Shown here one piece after another: positions 1 to 5,358 of a stretch of 5,906 bases of DNA. The notes below the pieces were generated by a model. The model was given only the letters and a program-made list of their open reading frames with translations. It was not told the origin of the DNA and searched no databases. The stretch lies in NCBI GenBank assembly GCA_016926315.1, contig JAFGOU010000378.1:1-5906 (forward strand), read 5' to 3'. This stretch comes from Chitinispirillaceae bacterium (GTDB lineage: Bacteria; Fibrobacterota; Chitinivibrionia; Chitinivibrionales; Chitinispirillaceae). The position numbers and the translations under genes were made by a program. Numbering within the stretch: position 1 is the stretch's first letter; each line of letters begins with the position of its first letter.

Positions 1-1782
1 GAGAATCGTGTACCCGTCATACAGCACGCGGGCGGCCTCGCCCGAACGTTTGCCCGCCCGCTGCGCGTGAATATGGATCTGGAGGTTTTTTACCCACCGT
101 GACGTTACTGCGCATCCAGCGCTGTTTTTCGGGACATAGGGGAGCGGGCGGCTTGCCTGATAATCGAATGTGGCGTTATAGGTATAGTCAAACGACACCA
201 CGGTCTTTGCATCCGGAATGGTCACCGACGCTTTCGATTCAACACCCCTGCTATGGGCGCGCGCGACGTTGGTATACCGGCTGATGGGCGCGCCTGGGCT
301 CCGGTAGTTGACGATCAGTTCGCGGAATTCCTGGGTAAACATGGTGGCGTCGAGGGCAAGAATGGTGTCAAAGGCATACCCGAGGCCGAGATCGGCATTC
401 AGTGCCGTTTCCGGCCGTAAATCGAGATTGCCACGCTCTTCGCTGAAAAGCTGACTCAGTGTCGGATATCTTTTGTAAAGGCCAACCCCGCAGTGGAAGG
501 TCCCCCCGGTCAGGAATCCTGCGCTGACCCCGGCCAGGGCGTTAGCCCCGGACTGCTGTTTTGCGGAGGTGTTGCCGTCGCCATATGCGGCGCTTCCGGA
601 CAACCCGGCCCCGGCGGTCAGGGCAATTGATCGCGGCAGGCGGAAATGGCCTTCAAGTGCCGCCGAGCCTGTCGCCATGGAAAAAACCTGGCGCGGATTG
701 TCCTGGTATCCCTGCGTTGAAGCGGATTCGTTTTTCCCATTGATACCGCGCGTAACGGTGTGGGAACGCACCGGCAGGTCGGCGGTAACGATGCCGCCGG
801 TCCCCCGATGGTCGTGAAAGCTGTCCCAGGTCATGGAATCCAGATTCCTGTCGGCATAGTCGGCCATTTCGTTTGTGTAGCGGTCGTGGTACAGCTTCCC
901 CCTGACGTTGACGTCGTGTGGCAGCATGACGCCGCCGGTCATGTCGCCGAAGTACCGCTGCCATTTTTTAAACCGGCGGAACTGGGCAAAATCCGTTGGC
1001 GAGGGGATGCCTTTTTCCTCGACATAGTAACCGCACGAAACAGCCGCGGAGTTGTTGTCGGAAAAACGATAGCCGGCTTTTCCGGTGGCGTTCCAGCGGT
1101 CGAAGTTGCTGTTGTCGCGTATGCCGCCGTCTTCAATTCCCAGCGGTGAGGAAAATTGTTCCGACAAACGGTACCCGTTGGACACGTTTCTGCTGAAGGT
1201 GCCGGAAAAATCGGTTTTGTCGAGTCTGGCCTGGGCGTTGGTCTGGAGCCGCCGGTTGCCAAGGTCTCCGGCTGAAGCGGTGGCCGAAAGGGCGTAGGAG
1301 TCTTTGAGGTCCGGGCTGCTGGTGATGATATTGATCGCTCCGCCGGTTCCGTTCACGCCGTAGAGCAGCGAAGGGGTACCCTTGGTCACCTGAATGCGGG
1401 AGACATTGTCCATCTGGAGTGTGTGCAGGTCGAGTGCGCCGTAATAGGGCATATTGACCGGCCGGCCGTCGATCATGAGCAGGACCCGTTCCGAAGCGAT
1501 ACCGCGTATCATTACCCCGGCCTCGTTCTTGCGGCCGGCGGTCACCGCCACCCCGGGGATCGTTGTCAGCGCTTCGGCGGCGGTAACCGCACCCCGCTCC
1601 TCGATCTGCTTTGCGGATATCGTTTCGACAGTGGCCGGTTTTACGGTTTTTGCCGCGGTGACCACGATGACCCCTAGATCATAGGGACGGAGCGTGTCGC
1701 CTGATGGAGTGTTACCTCCGATAACAACGGTACCAAGCCCGGCAAGTGTCGAGATAATACAGAGACCAATATCGGACCGCAT
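1..1782 (-). CDS. TonB-dependent outer-membrane receptor, C-terminus cut by window edge
   Basis: One uninterrupted reading frame of 594 codons runs from ATG 1782 to the left edge with no stop, so the far C-terminus is outside the window. Residues 1-23 look like a signal peptide with a hydrophobic core (IGLCIISTLAGLG). A TonB box (DLGVIVVTAAK, residues 35-45) follows, then a plug domain to about residue 154. Plug hallmarks are IPGV (75-78), the MIRG strand (91-94), LLMIDGRPV (101-109), the IQVTKG strand (130-135) and LLYGVNGTGGAINIIT (139-154). The rest is beta-barrel, including the familiar YPTLSQLF...GNLDLRPE (439-458) and YTNVARAHSRGVE (503-515) segments near the end. The family imports scarce ligands (siderophores, cobalamin, metal chelates) across the outer membrane using TonB energy. 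The plug and barrel motifs are closest to the BtuB/colicin-I-receptor type, but ligand specificity cannot be read from them. Its ATG shares one base with the stop of the upstream lipoprotein gene (TAATG) and has only a weak AGAG upstream, so translation is probably coupled. Context next to tupABC and a ModE-like box suggests a tungstate or molybdate complex as ligand (inference). Confidence 0.93.
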   Translation of the reverse strand, partial: MRSDIGLCIISTLAGLGTVVIGGNTPSGDTLRPYDLGVIVVTAAKTVKPATVETISAKQIEERGAVTAAEALTTIPGVAVTAGRKNEAGVMIRGIASERVLLMIDGRPVNMPYYGALDLHTLQMDNVSRIQVTKGTPSLLYGVNGTGGAINIITSSPDLKDSYALSATASAGDLGNRRLQTNAQARLDKTDFSGTFSRNVSNGYRLSEQFSSPLGIEDGGIRDNSNFDRWNATGKAGYRFSDNNSAAVSCGYYVEEKGIPSPTDFAQFRRFKKWQRYFGDMTGGVMLPHDVNVRGKLYHDRYTNEMADYADRNLDSMTWDSFHDHRGTGGIVTADLPVRSHTVTRGINGKNESASTQGYQDNPRQVFSMATGSAALEGHFRLPRSIALTAGAGLSGSAAYGDGNTSAKQQSGANALAGVSAGFLTGGTFHCGVGLYKRYPTLSQLFSEERGNLDLRPETALNADLGLGYAFDTILALDATMFTQEFRELIVNYRSPGAPISRYTNVARAHSRGVESKASVTIPDAKTVVSFDYTYNATFDYQASRPLPYVPKNSAGCAVTSRWVKNLQIHIHAQRAGKRSGEAARVLYDGYTIL

Positions 1783-2582
1783 TACCAGGCAACTCTGATG
1801 CTCTTGACATAGCTTATTTTCGACTGGCCACCCAGGTCGGGCTCGAACCCCAGCCGGTCGGTGGTGCTGATCCAGTACCCGGTCTGCATCTGCGCCCATG
1901 AAAAGGGGCTCATGCCGGCATAGTTGTCGAGCGCCGTTGCATAAAACTTGAGCGAGTCGGGTGAAGCAACCGGGGCGAGTATATCGGCAAGTTTTGCCGA
2001 CAGAGCGCCGTCAAAATCGGTTTTGGGCATCTCCGCAAGCCGAACCTGTACGGTCGATGCGGTTGTTCCGGTGTCGATGAGCAGGTCGATCTTGCGGTAG
2101 AGTTCAATGGCTGCCATCTCTTTTATCTTATACATGCCCGGCAGGGTAATGCTCGCGTCAAACGCGACATTCCGGCTGTCTTTTTTGACATAGCCGTGAC
2201 GTACCTGCTCCCAGGTCAGGTCGTCCGCGGTCCTTCCCGTGGTCTGATCGCTCTTCTGATGCGGGCTGAACCCGTCCGCTCCAATGACCCTGAACCCGTA
2301 GAGCTCCCGCTTGTCCCATGAGACATTGTTTTTATCGATATACGGCGGAATAAAGGCGCTCGTTATCAGGTCTTCCATTTTAACCGCGGCTTCGCCGGAG
2401 AGGTCGATGGAGGACAACGAACTTAGTGACACGACGACGCTGTCGCTGACAATGGTGGAGTCGGCTCCCATGAGCCTGACAACGATGGAGGCGCTGTCGT
2501 CACCGGGTTCAACGGGGGTGGTGCAGGAGGCGAAAATAAAGGACAGCGTGAAAGTGGCAAGAACGGAACAACTGCGGATCAT
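1782..2582 (-). CDS. Putative lipoprotein with two copies of a molybdopterin-fold-like domain
   Basis: This is a 266-residue protein starting at ATG 2582. An AGGAG ribosome site (2590-2594) lies 7 nt upstream and decides the start. Residues 1-20 form a lipoprotein signal ending in the lipobox-like FASC, with Cys20 as the lipidated residue. Thr at +2 would not trigger inner-membrane retention under the E. coli Lol rule, so an outer-membrane or surface location is likely. The mature part looks like two copies of one domain, about residues 48-163 and 177-266. Residues 51-73 and 180-202 align without gaps at an offset of 129 (V51/V180, L53/L182, D60/D189, G63/G192, K68/K197, D71/D200). Later, LTWEQVRHGYV (122-132) matches FSWAQMQTGYW (227-237). 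The order of a KxxDLI helix, a YGFRVIGADGFSP strand-turn, a GY motif and a C-terminal YVKSIRV-like strand resembles the sulfite-oxidase-type molybdopterin domain (Oxidored_molyb). The only cysteines are Cys5 and Cys20, so the usual metal-ligating Cys is absent. I infer a ligand-binding partner of the coupled TonB receptor. Gene and lipoprotein calls are firm; the fold is tentative. Confidence 0.88.
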   Translation of the reverse strand: MIRSCSVLATFTLSFIFASCTTPVEPGDDSASIVVRLMGADSTIVSDSVVVSLSSLSSIDLSGEAAVKMEDLITSAFIPPYIDKNNVSWDKRELYGFRVIGADGFSPHQKSDQTTGRTADDLTWEQVRHGYVKKDSRNVAFDASITLPGMYKIKEMAAIELYRKIDLLIDTGTTASTVQVRLAEMPKTDFDGALSAKLADILAPVASPDSLKFYATALDNYAGMSPFSWAQMQTGYWISTTDRLGFEPDLGGQSKISYVKSIRVAW

Positions 2583-2589
2583 GCGACGA

Positions 2590-2594
2590 CTCCT
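2590..2594 (-). promoter_or_regulatory. Ribosome binding site of the lipoprotein gene
   Basis: On the minus strand this reads AGGAG, within a longer A-rich AAAAAGGAG, 7 nt before the ATG at 2582. It supports that start and is a strong site for the first gene of the leftward operon. The second gene (the TonB receptor) has no comparable site. Confidence 0.75.
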
Positions 2595-2611
2595 TTTTGG
2601 TGAATGATGGT

Positions 2612-2635
2612 GGCTCCGGTTCGGATACCGGCGCC
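2612..2635 (-). repeat. Imperfect inverted repeat in the lipoprotein leader
   Basis: Arms GGCTCCGGT (2612-2620) and ACCGGCGCC (2627-2635) are complementary at 8 of 9 positions around a 6-nt loop. In the leftward transcript this would form a GC-rich stem about 18 nt upstream of the AGGAG ribosome site, close to the predicted 5' end. It could be an mRNA-stabilising leader hairpin or an operator. There is no U-tract, so it is not an obvious terminator. Function is unknown. Confidence 0.35.
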
Positions 2636-2654
2636 CATGAAAGAACGGCAGGCA

Positions 2655-2684
2655 AATATACTATGGTGTCCGCACGTTATGCAA
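2655..2684 (-). promoter_or_regulatory. Candidate promoter for the lipoprotein-receptor operon
   Basis: On the minus strand, TTGCAT (2684-2679) and TATATT (2660-2655) are separated by 18 bp. They match sigma70 -35 at 3 of 6 and -10 at 5 of 6 positions. Transcription would start near 2648, giving a leader of about 65 nt. The -35 element lies inside the ModE-like box at 2675-2698, so a bound regulator would block RNA polymerase. The match is modest and the call rests partly on position. Confidence 0.3.
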
Positions 2685-2698
2685 AATAAAACATAACG
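2675..2698. promoter_or_regulatory. ModE-type operator (perfect inverted repeat)
   Basis: The arms CGTTATG (2675-2681) and CATAACG (2692-2698) are perfect reverse complements around a 10-bp A-rich spacer. The layout CGTTAT-N12-ATAACG (24 bp) is the half-site sequence and spacing I recall for the E. coli modA operator bound by the molybdate sensor ModE; ModE-like sites are reported outside Enterobacteria. ModE bound to molybdate or tungstate normally represses uptake genes. Here the site lies next to tupABC, between two divergent transport operons, and overlaps the candidate leftward -35. No modE-like gene is in the window, and another regulator could use the site. Confidence 0.7.
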
Positions 2699-2718
2699 AA
2701 ATGCCGGTCCGAACCTGG

Positions 2719-2747
2719 TTGGTTTCCGCTCTGTTGTTATGTATTTT
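2719..2747 (+). promoter_or_regulatory. Weak candidate promoter for the porin-tupABC operon
   Basis: TTGGTT (2719-2724) and TATTTT (2742-2747) are 17 bp apart, matching sigma70 -35 at 3 of 6 and -10 at 4 of 6 positions. Transcription would start near 2754, leaving a leader of about 43 nt before the porin ATG. The -10 and start site would fall inside the second ModE-like box. No better plus-strand promoter was found, but this one is weak. Confidence 0.22.
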
Positions 2748-2758
2748 CATGCATATCG
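2735..2758. promoter_or_regulatory. Second, degenerate ModE-type box
   Basis: TGTTAT-N12-ATATCG matches the CGTTAT-N12-ATAACG pattern at 10 of 12 half-site positions with the same 24-bp span. The inner bases also fit (GTTATG and CATATC). Its start lies exactly 60 bp right of the perfect box, so the two may be contacted on nearly the same face of the helix. It sits just upstream of the porin-tup operon, over the candidate -10. Confidence 0.45.
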
Positions 2759-2786
2759 AATTTCGTCCCTATTCGCTGTCTTGAGC

Positions 2787-2792
2787 AGGAGA
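2787..2792 (+). promoter_or_regulatory. Ribosome binding site of the porin gene
   Basis: AGGAGA lies 4 nt before the ATG at 2797. It fixes that start and rules out the alternative upstream reading frame beginning near 2739. Confidence 0.7.
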
Positions 2793-2796
2793 TTGT

Positions 2797-3897
2797 ATGC
2801 GTTTTCCGGCTGGTATCGTTCTTCTGTTTTTTTGTGCCGCAATGGCAACCGATATCTCCTGGAGCGGCAACGCCCAGTACCGTCTGCGCTACGAACAGGC
2901 CGCCATAACCAGCGCGCCCGACACGCTCCGCTGCGACCTTACCCACCGCTACTCCTGGTTCCTCAAGGGCGTGGTTCAGGCAAAGGAGAACCTGGATTTC
3001 GGGATCAAATTCAGCAACCCTTCCGGCAGCTCAACCGACGCGATCGTACTGAACGATTCGTTCCCGTCAAACCGCAATCACGCGCCCATCGTGATGCGGG
3101 AGTTCTACTTTCACTGGACCGCGGGCATGGTCTCGCTCCACGCCGCGCGGATTCCGGTGGCCGCCTCGACCATTCTCGAACTGACGTCCTACGAGTCGAG
3201 GCGTTATGCCGAGGTGGGAAGTGACCAGTGGTCAACGCTTACCGACAATGCGCAGACCGGTCTTTTGCTTGATATCGCGGCATTCAAAAACGACCCTCTC
3301 TCTTTGCGGCCGTCGCTTCTGACCGCGGTCGCAACCGACCCCGGCGAATCGCTCCTCGAACCGGTTGAACGCCGCAGGCTCGACCAGTGGAAAACCGTGC
3401 TGTCGCTGCAGGCCGGACTTTTCGGCGCTAGGGTGACGGTAACGCCTGCCGCGTATCTCAGGACGAACATCGCCCAGTCGGCCGATGGCAGCGAGAGCAA
3501 CCATGCGGCAGCCGGCGCGCTCGACGTCACGGTTGCGGCATCCAGGGCAACAACCGTTACAGCGGGCATGGCTGCGGGTTCGTACGATAACAGCGCGAAA
3601 GCCGCGGACACGCTCGTCGCGCAGGTGGAACCCGTCGGGCTCCTTGCCCGCCTTGTCGCCAATGTCAAACCAGGATTCGGCGTGGTAACCGCCGCACTGT
3701 CATTCGGCCAGTGGAGCGACGACCGGAACGCGCCCGACCGTGCCAACCGGCTCCTGTTCGGCGCGCTCAAGTACGGCATTCCGCTTGCCAACCTGACCAT
3801 CGAACCGTATCTGCGCGCCTGGTACGGTTTCAACAATCAGGACAGCGCGATAAAATTCCGGTTCCGCGCGGAACTCAGCGCCATCGGCGCGTTTTGA
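2797..3897 (+). CDS. Outer-membrane porin-like beta-barrel protein
   Basis: The gene encodes 366 residues. Residues 1-17 are a signal peptide (MRFPAGIVLLFFCAAMA) with an A-M-A cleavage site. The mature protein opens with an aromatic, alternating strand (ISWSGNAQYRLRYE). It continues as alternating polar/hydrophobic segments such as LDFGIKFSNPSG and VMREFYFHWTAGMVSLHAARIPV, and ends in a typical outer-membrane barrel strand, KFRFRAELSAIGAF, with a terminal Phe. This pattern indicates a porin or porin-like barrel in the outer membrane; I cannot name a family. It is the first gene of the tup operon: only 8 nt separate its stop from the tupA ATG, and the tupA ribosome site GAGGAG overlaps its TGA. 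Co-transcription with tupABC suggests passive entry of tungstate or molybdate oxyanions into the periplasm (inference). A general porin or a barrel with another role cannot be excluded. Regulation by the ModE-like boxes just upstream is likely. Confidence 0.87.
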   Translation: MRFPAGIVLLFFCAAMATDISWSGNAQYRLRYEQAAITSAPDTLRCDLTHRYSWFLKGVVQAKENLDFGIKFSNPSGSSTDAIVLNDSFPSNRNHAPIVMREFYFHWTAGMVSLHAARIPVAASTILELTSYESRRYAEVGSDQWSTLTDNAQTGLLLDIAAFKNDPLSLRPSLLTAVATDPGESLLEPVERRRLDQWKTVLSLQAGLFGARVTVTPAAYLRTNIAQSADGSESNHAAAGALDVTVAASRATTVTAGMAAGSYDNSAKAADTLVAQVEPVGLLARLVANVKPGFGVVTAALSFGQWSDDRNAPDRANRLLFGALKYGIPLANLTIEPYLRAWYGFNNQDSAIKFRFRAELSAIGAF

Positions 3898-3905
3898 GGA
3901 GACCT

Positions 3906-4724
3906 ATGAACGGTAGATCGATTTTGCTCTTATTGCTTGCCGCAGCGGTCGTTACCGCCGCTCCCTCGTCCCTCAAACTCGCCACCACAACCAGCACCGA
4001 CAACTCCGGGCTTCTCGGCGTTCTGCTGCCGGCATTCACCAAAAAGACCGGCATCACGGTCCACGTGATAGCCGTGGGCAGCGGCAAGGCGATCAAGCTC
4101 GGGGAGAACGGTGACGTGGACGTTCTCCTGGTCCACTCGCGCAAGGCCGAAGAGCAGTTCGTGGTCGCGGGGTTTGGCGTTGACAGGCGCGACGTGATGT
4201 ACAACGATTTCGTCATTGTCGGGCCGCCGGGCGATCCTGCCGGGATCAATGGCCAAAAGGACGCTGCCGCGGCGTTGAAAAAAATCGCTGCAGCCGGCGC
4301 AACGTTTGTCTCCCGGGGCGACGAGTCCGGCACCCATGTCAAGGAGAAGGAGCTCTGGCCGGCAACAGGCGTCACACCCGGCGGTCCGTGGTACCTGGAG
4401 GCGGGCCAGGGCATGGAGGCCGTGCTTATGATGGCTAGCGAAAAGCAGGCATATACCCTGACCGATCGGGGCACGTTCATTGCCGTGCGCGATAAACTCC
4501 GCCTTGCCGTGCTTTGCGAAGGCGACACTGTGCTTTTCAACCAGTACGGCGTCATTGCCGTGAACCCGGCGAAATACGCGCATGTAAAATCTGCCGCAGC
4601 GCGTATGTTTGTGGAGTGGATTACCGCGTCGGAAGGGCAGGGGATGATCGCGGGGTTCAGGAAAAACGGCGGGCAGTTATTTTTTCCGAATTTCGTGAAA
4701 AAGGAAGCTGTTGGCAATGAGTGA
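3906..4724 (+). CDS. tupA: Tungstate ABC transporter, periplasmic substrate-binding protein TupA
   Basis: TupA captures tungstate in the periplasm with high affinity and hands it to TupBC. The ATG at 3906 is preceded by GAGGAG (3896-3901) and gives 272 residues, a normal TupA length. The frame is open back to 3711, but that part overlaps the porin gene and would bury the signal peptide. Residues 1-18 form the signal (SILLLLLAAAVVTA). Family motifs follow in order: LATTTSTDNSGLL (25-37), AVGSGKAIKLGENGDVDVLLVH (56-77), RRDVMYNDFVIVGP (94-107), SRGDESGTHVKEKELW (136-151), EAGQGM (165-170), YTLTDRGT (183-190) and FNQYGVIAVNP (211-221). TTTS and the SRGDESGT loop line the oxyanion site. The Arg there (137) corresponds, as far as I recall, to the residue tied to tungstate selectivity in a Desulfovibrio TupA. 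There is no lipobox, so the protein is probably soluble. Specificity for tungstate over molybdate is inferred from family membership. Confidence 0.95.
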   Translation: MNGRSILLLLLAAAVVTAAPSSLKLATTTSTDNSGLLGVLLPAFTKKTGITVHVIAVGSGKAIKLGENGDVDVLLVHSRKAEEQFVVAGFGVDRRDVMYNDFVIVGPPGDPAGINGQKDAAAALKKIAAAGATFVSRGDESGTHVKEKELWPATGVTPGGPWYLEAGQGMEAVLMMASEKQAYTLTDRGTFIAVRDKLRLAVLCEGDTVLFNQYGVIAVNPAKYAHVKSAAARMFVEWITASEGQGMIAGFRKNGGQLFFPNFVKKEAVGNE

Positions 4725-5358
4725 GCTCCTTTCCGCGATCCACGTTTCTCTCTATGTCTCCCTTGTCGCAACACTCCTCTGCGCAATCGTCGGTATTCCC
4801 CTTGGTTGCCTGGTCGCCCTGACCGCTTTCCGCGGCAAACAGGCGGTTCTTGCCGTGCTCAATACCCTGCTCTCCCTGCCGACCGTGGTGGTCGGGTTGC
4901 TTGGATACATGCTCCTCTGCAACAGGTCGCCGCTCGGCGGCCTCCATCTTCTGTTTACCCCCGGCGCCATCATCGTGGGCGAGTTCATCCTGGCCCTGCC
5001 CATCATGATCGTTTTTTCCCATGCCGCCATAACTGCCGTGGACCCTGCGGCGCGCGAGACTGCCGCCATTCTCGGCGCATCGAAAGCGCGCACCGTGCGC
5101 ATGCTCGTTTCCGAAGCGCGGTTCGGCATCATGGCCGCCGTTGCCGCGGTTTTCGGCAGGCTCATCGGCGAGGTCGGGATTGCCATGATGCTCGGCGGCA
5201 ATATCGCGGGGTTCACAAGGACCATGACCACGGCCATTGCGCTCGAAGCGTCGAAGGGCGAGGTGGTCCTGGGGCTCAAGCTCGGCGCGATTCTTCTCCT
5301 TATCGCCGTGGCCGTGAACCTGCTGCTGCGCCGGCTCCAGGGGAGGGCGGCGTCATGA
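4717..5358 (+). CDS. tupB: Tungstate ABC transporter permease TupB
   Basis: This is the inner-membrane permease that forms the tungstate channel. Starting at ATG 4717 gives 213 residues and an 8-nt overlap with tupA. A TTG at 4711 in the same frame is the alternative. The upstream AAGGAA (4701-4706) is 10 nt from the ATG but only 4 nt from the TTG, so I prefer the ATG without certainty. About five hydrophobic segments are visible, near residues 8-34, 44-67, 78-102, 137-160 and 184-205. The TupB-like segment LPTVVVGLLGYMLL and the EAA loop ARETAAILGASKARTVRML, which docks on the ATPase, are both present. GRLIGEVGIAMMLGGNI follows the loop, as is typical of the family. The gene sits between tupA and tupC, with overlaps on both sides that imply coupled translation. 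Confidence 0.94.
   Translation: MSELLSAIHVSLYVSLVATLLCAIVGIPLGCLVALTAFRGKQAVLAVLNTLLSLPTVVVGLLGYMLLCNRSPLGGLHLLFTPGAIIVGEFILALPIMIVFSHAAITAVDPAARETAAILGASKARTVRMLVSEARFGIMAAVAAVFGRLIGEVGIAMMLGGNIAGFTRTMTTAIALEASKGEVVLGLKLGAILLLIAVAVNLLLRRLQGRAAS

Larger units (their letters stand above)
2583..2796. promoter_or_regulatory. Divergent control region between the two operons
   Basis: This 214-bp non-coding stretch separates the leftward lipoprotein-receptor operon from the rightward porin-tupABC operon. Its middle (about 2651-2770) is clearly more AT-rich than the flanking genes. It contains a perfect ModE-type palindrome (2675-2698), a degenerate second copy (2735-2758), weak candidate promoters in both directions and an imperfect hairpin (2612-2635). 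No convincing ORF was seen in it. The shared layout suggests that both operons respond to one signal. Confidence 0.8.

Noticed and set aside
653..1262. Short open frames on either strand within the first 1.8 kb
   Set aside because: All lie within the continuous TonB-receptor frame, which carries the signal peptide, TonB box, plug and barrel motifs. The receptor is not frameshifted; it simply lacks a stop because the window ends.
2583..2796. Molybdenum/tungsten cofactor riboswitch in the divergent region
   Set aside because: Either leader (about 65 and 43 nt from the candidate starts) is too short for the known Moco riboswitch, and I see no matching multi-stem structure.
3711..3905. N-terminal extension of tupA to an upstream start
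   Set aside because: It overlaps the porin gene in another frame. The ATG at 3906 has a strong ribosome site and is followed at once by a signal peptide.
3875..4786. Minus-strand open frame of 303 codons opposite tupA
   Set aside because: It lies fully antisense to a clear TupA, and its product lacks any recognisable signal or domain.
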